Part shown: positions 6,496 through 6,728 of the stretch, in pieces | How positions within the stretch are numbered: position 1 is the first letter of the stretch | Layout of the letters: each line of letters starts with the position of its first letter | Assembly (NCBI GenBank): GCA_033578915.1 | Contig: JAVQWQ010000128.1 | Coordinates: 1-6,728 of the forward strand | Reading direction: 5' to 3' | DNA from: UBA7692 sp033578915 | GTDB taxonomy: Bacteria; Bacteroidota; Bacteroidia; Chitinophagales; LD1 | Length of the DNA: 6,728 nt | The notes under the pieces: model-generated | What the model saw: the letters and a program-made list of their open reading frames with translations, nothing else | What the model was told of the DNA's origin: nothing | The model's database searches: none | Program-made: the position numbers and the translations under genes

Positions 6496-6728
6496 GCAAG
6501 AAGATTTTTGGAATAATATAAGTTTCAATTTTGATAACTATTTAAAAATTCGACCGAATAAGGTTGAAGATATGAATTATCAGATGTTTTGTAGGGTTGG
6601 AGCAGCCGTTAAGGAACTAAAAATGGGTGAGGGATGCGGAGGGCGCGAACGTACTTCGGCAGGCTCGGTGCAGGCAGTGAGCGGCCGCGCCCGCGCTGCC
6701 CGTTCGCTGAGCCTGTCGAAGCGCAGCG
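6491..6728 (+). CDS. Unrecognised open frame running off the right edge, ending inside a GC-rich repeat
   Basis: From the ATG at 6491 the plus strand is open for 79 codons to the window end. The first 45 residues (MKQEDFWNNISFNFDNYLKI, then RPNKVEDMNYQMFCRVGAAV) look like an ordinary soluble protein with codon use similar to the window's other genes, but I do not recognise a family. From about residue 48 (base 6632) the composition jumps to GC-rich, and the translation becomes a low-information string ending in SLSLSKR. This is what the hairpin repeat at 6654-6721 produces in this frame. Three readings are possible: a real gene invaded or extended by the repeat, a gene fragment broken by it, or a chance open frame. 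There is no Shine-Dalgarno sequence, as for the other genes here. The open stretch begins at 6410, but no earlier ATG is in frame. Confidence 0.3.
   Translation, partial: MKQEDFWNNISFNFDNYLKIRPNKVEDMNYQMFCRVGAAVKELKMGEGCGGRERTSAGSVQAVSGRARAARSLSLSKRS
6654..6721 (+). repeat. GC-rich long hairpin repeat (REP-like dispersed element)
   Basis: CTTCGGCAGGCTCGG (6654-6668) pairs with CTGAGCCTGTCGAAG (6707-6721) over 15 positions, two of them G-U wobbles. A further wobble and a G-C pair (6669-6670 with 6705-6706) extend the stem to 17. Inside, GGCAGTG (6673-6679) pairs with CGCTGCC (6694-6700) around a loop that contains a GCGGCCGC palindrome. The right arm contains the complement of CTTCGACAGGCTCAG, a core I remember as a common dispersed intergenic repeat in many bacteria; this was not checked. 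The element is far more GC-rich than the AT-rich surroundings and may continue beyond the window. It could be a REP-type mobile palindrome or the hairpin of a transcript end, although no T-run is visible before the edge. Confidence 0.65.

Noticed and set aside
1..6728. CRISPR arrays, toxin-antitoxin pairs, transposase genes or a defence system; the PglZ domain could suggest BREX.
   Set aside because: No direct repeat arrays or such genes are present. The PglZ domain is fused to a receiver, which identifies PorX and not the BREX phosphatase.

Overview
The window looks like a chromosomal piece of a Bacteroidota (Bacteroidetes) bacterium. The main evidence is a full-length PorX, the PglZ-type response regulator of the type IX secretion system, which is essentially confined to that phylum. 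Supporting signs are a stand-alone N-terminal transketolase half, AT-rich coding DNA, starts without Shine-Dalgarno sequences, and a short TAnnTTTG-like promoter element. I cannot place it below phylum; Chitinophagales or Sphingobacteriales-like lineages are a guess.

Layout. Bases 1-1365 (minus) hold the first 455 codons of a secreted, probably lipid-anchored alkylsulfatase of the SdsA type, cut by the left edge. A 237-bp divergent spacer follows. Bases 1603-3018 (plus) encode an iron-sulfur RlmD/RumA-type rRNA uridine C5-methyltransferase, which converges with only 8 bp to spare on porX (3027-4583, minus). Upstream of porX on the same strand are an OmpR-family response regulator (from 5338) and the N-terminal transketolase subunit (5434-6282). 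The order tkt half, response regulator, porX on one strand, with gaps of 95 and 65 bp, could be one transcription unit. The last 450 bp contain no confident gene: a short open frame starts at 6491 and leaves the window, and the final 100 bp turn abruptly GC-rich and form a long hairpin repeat.

The most notable observation is the OmpR-type regulator. Its reading frame stops at 4778 inside the winged-helix domain, directly before the DNA-recognition helix. That helix and the C-terminus are intact downstream in the original frame (4649-4756). About 20 bp between them reads correctly only in a shifted frame, so the damage looks like two compensating small indels next to homopolymers. It is either a sequencing or assembly error or a young inactivation. 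It matters because this regulator sits directly upstream of porX.

The other points of interest are the transketolase half without its C-terminal partner beside it, AT-rich dyads in front of the response regulator, and the right-edge hairpin, which pairs perfectly only as plus-strand RNA because of G-U wobbles. I do not see a convincing new biological system here. The recognisable genes belong to known families, and the novelty, if any, lies in the gene arrangement and the non-coding elements.
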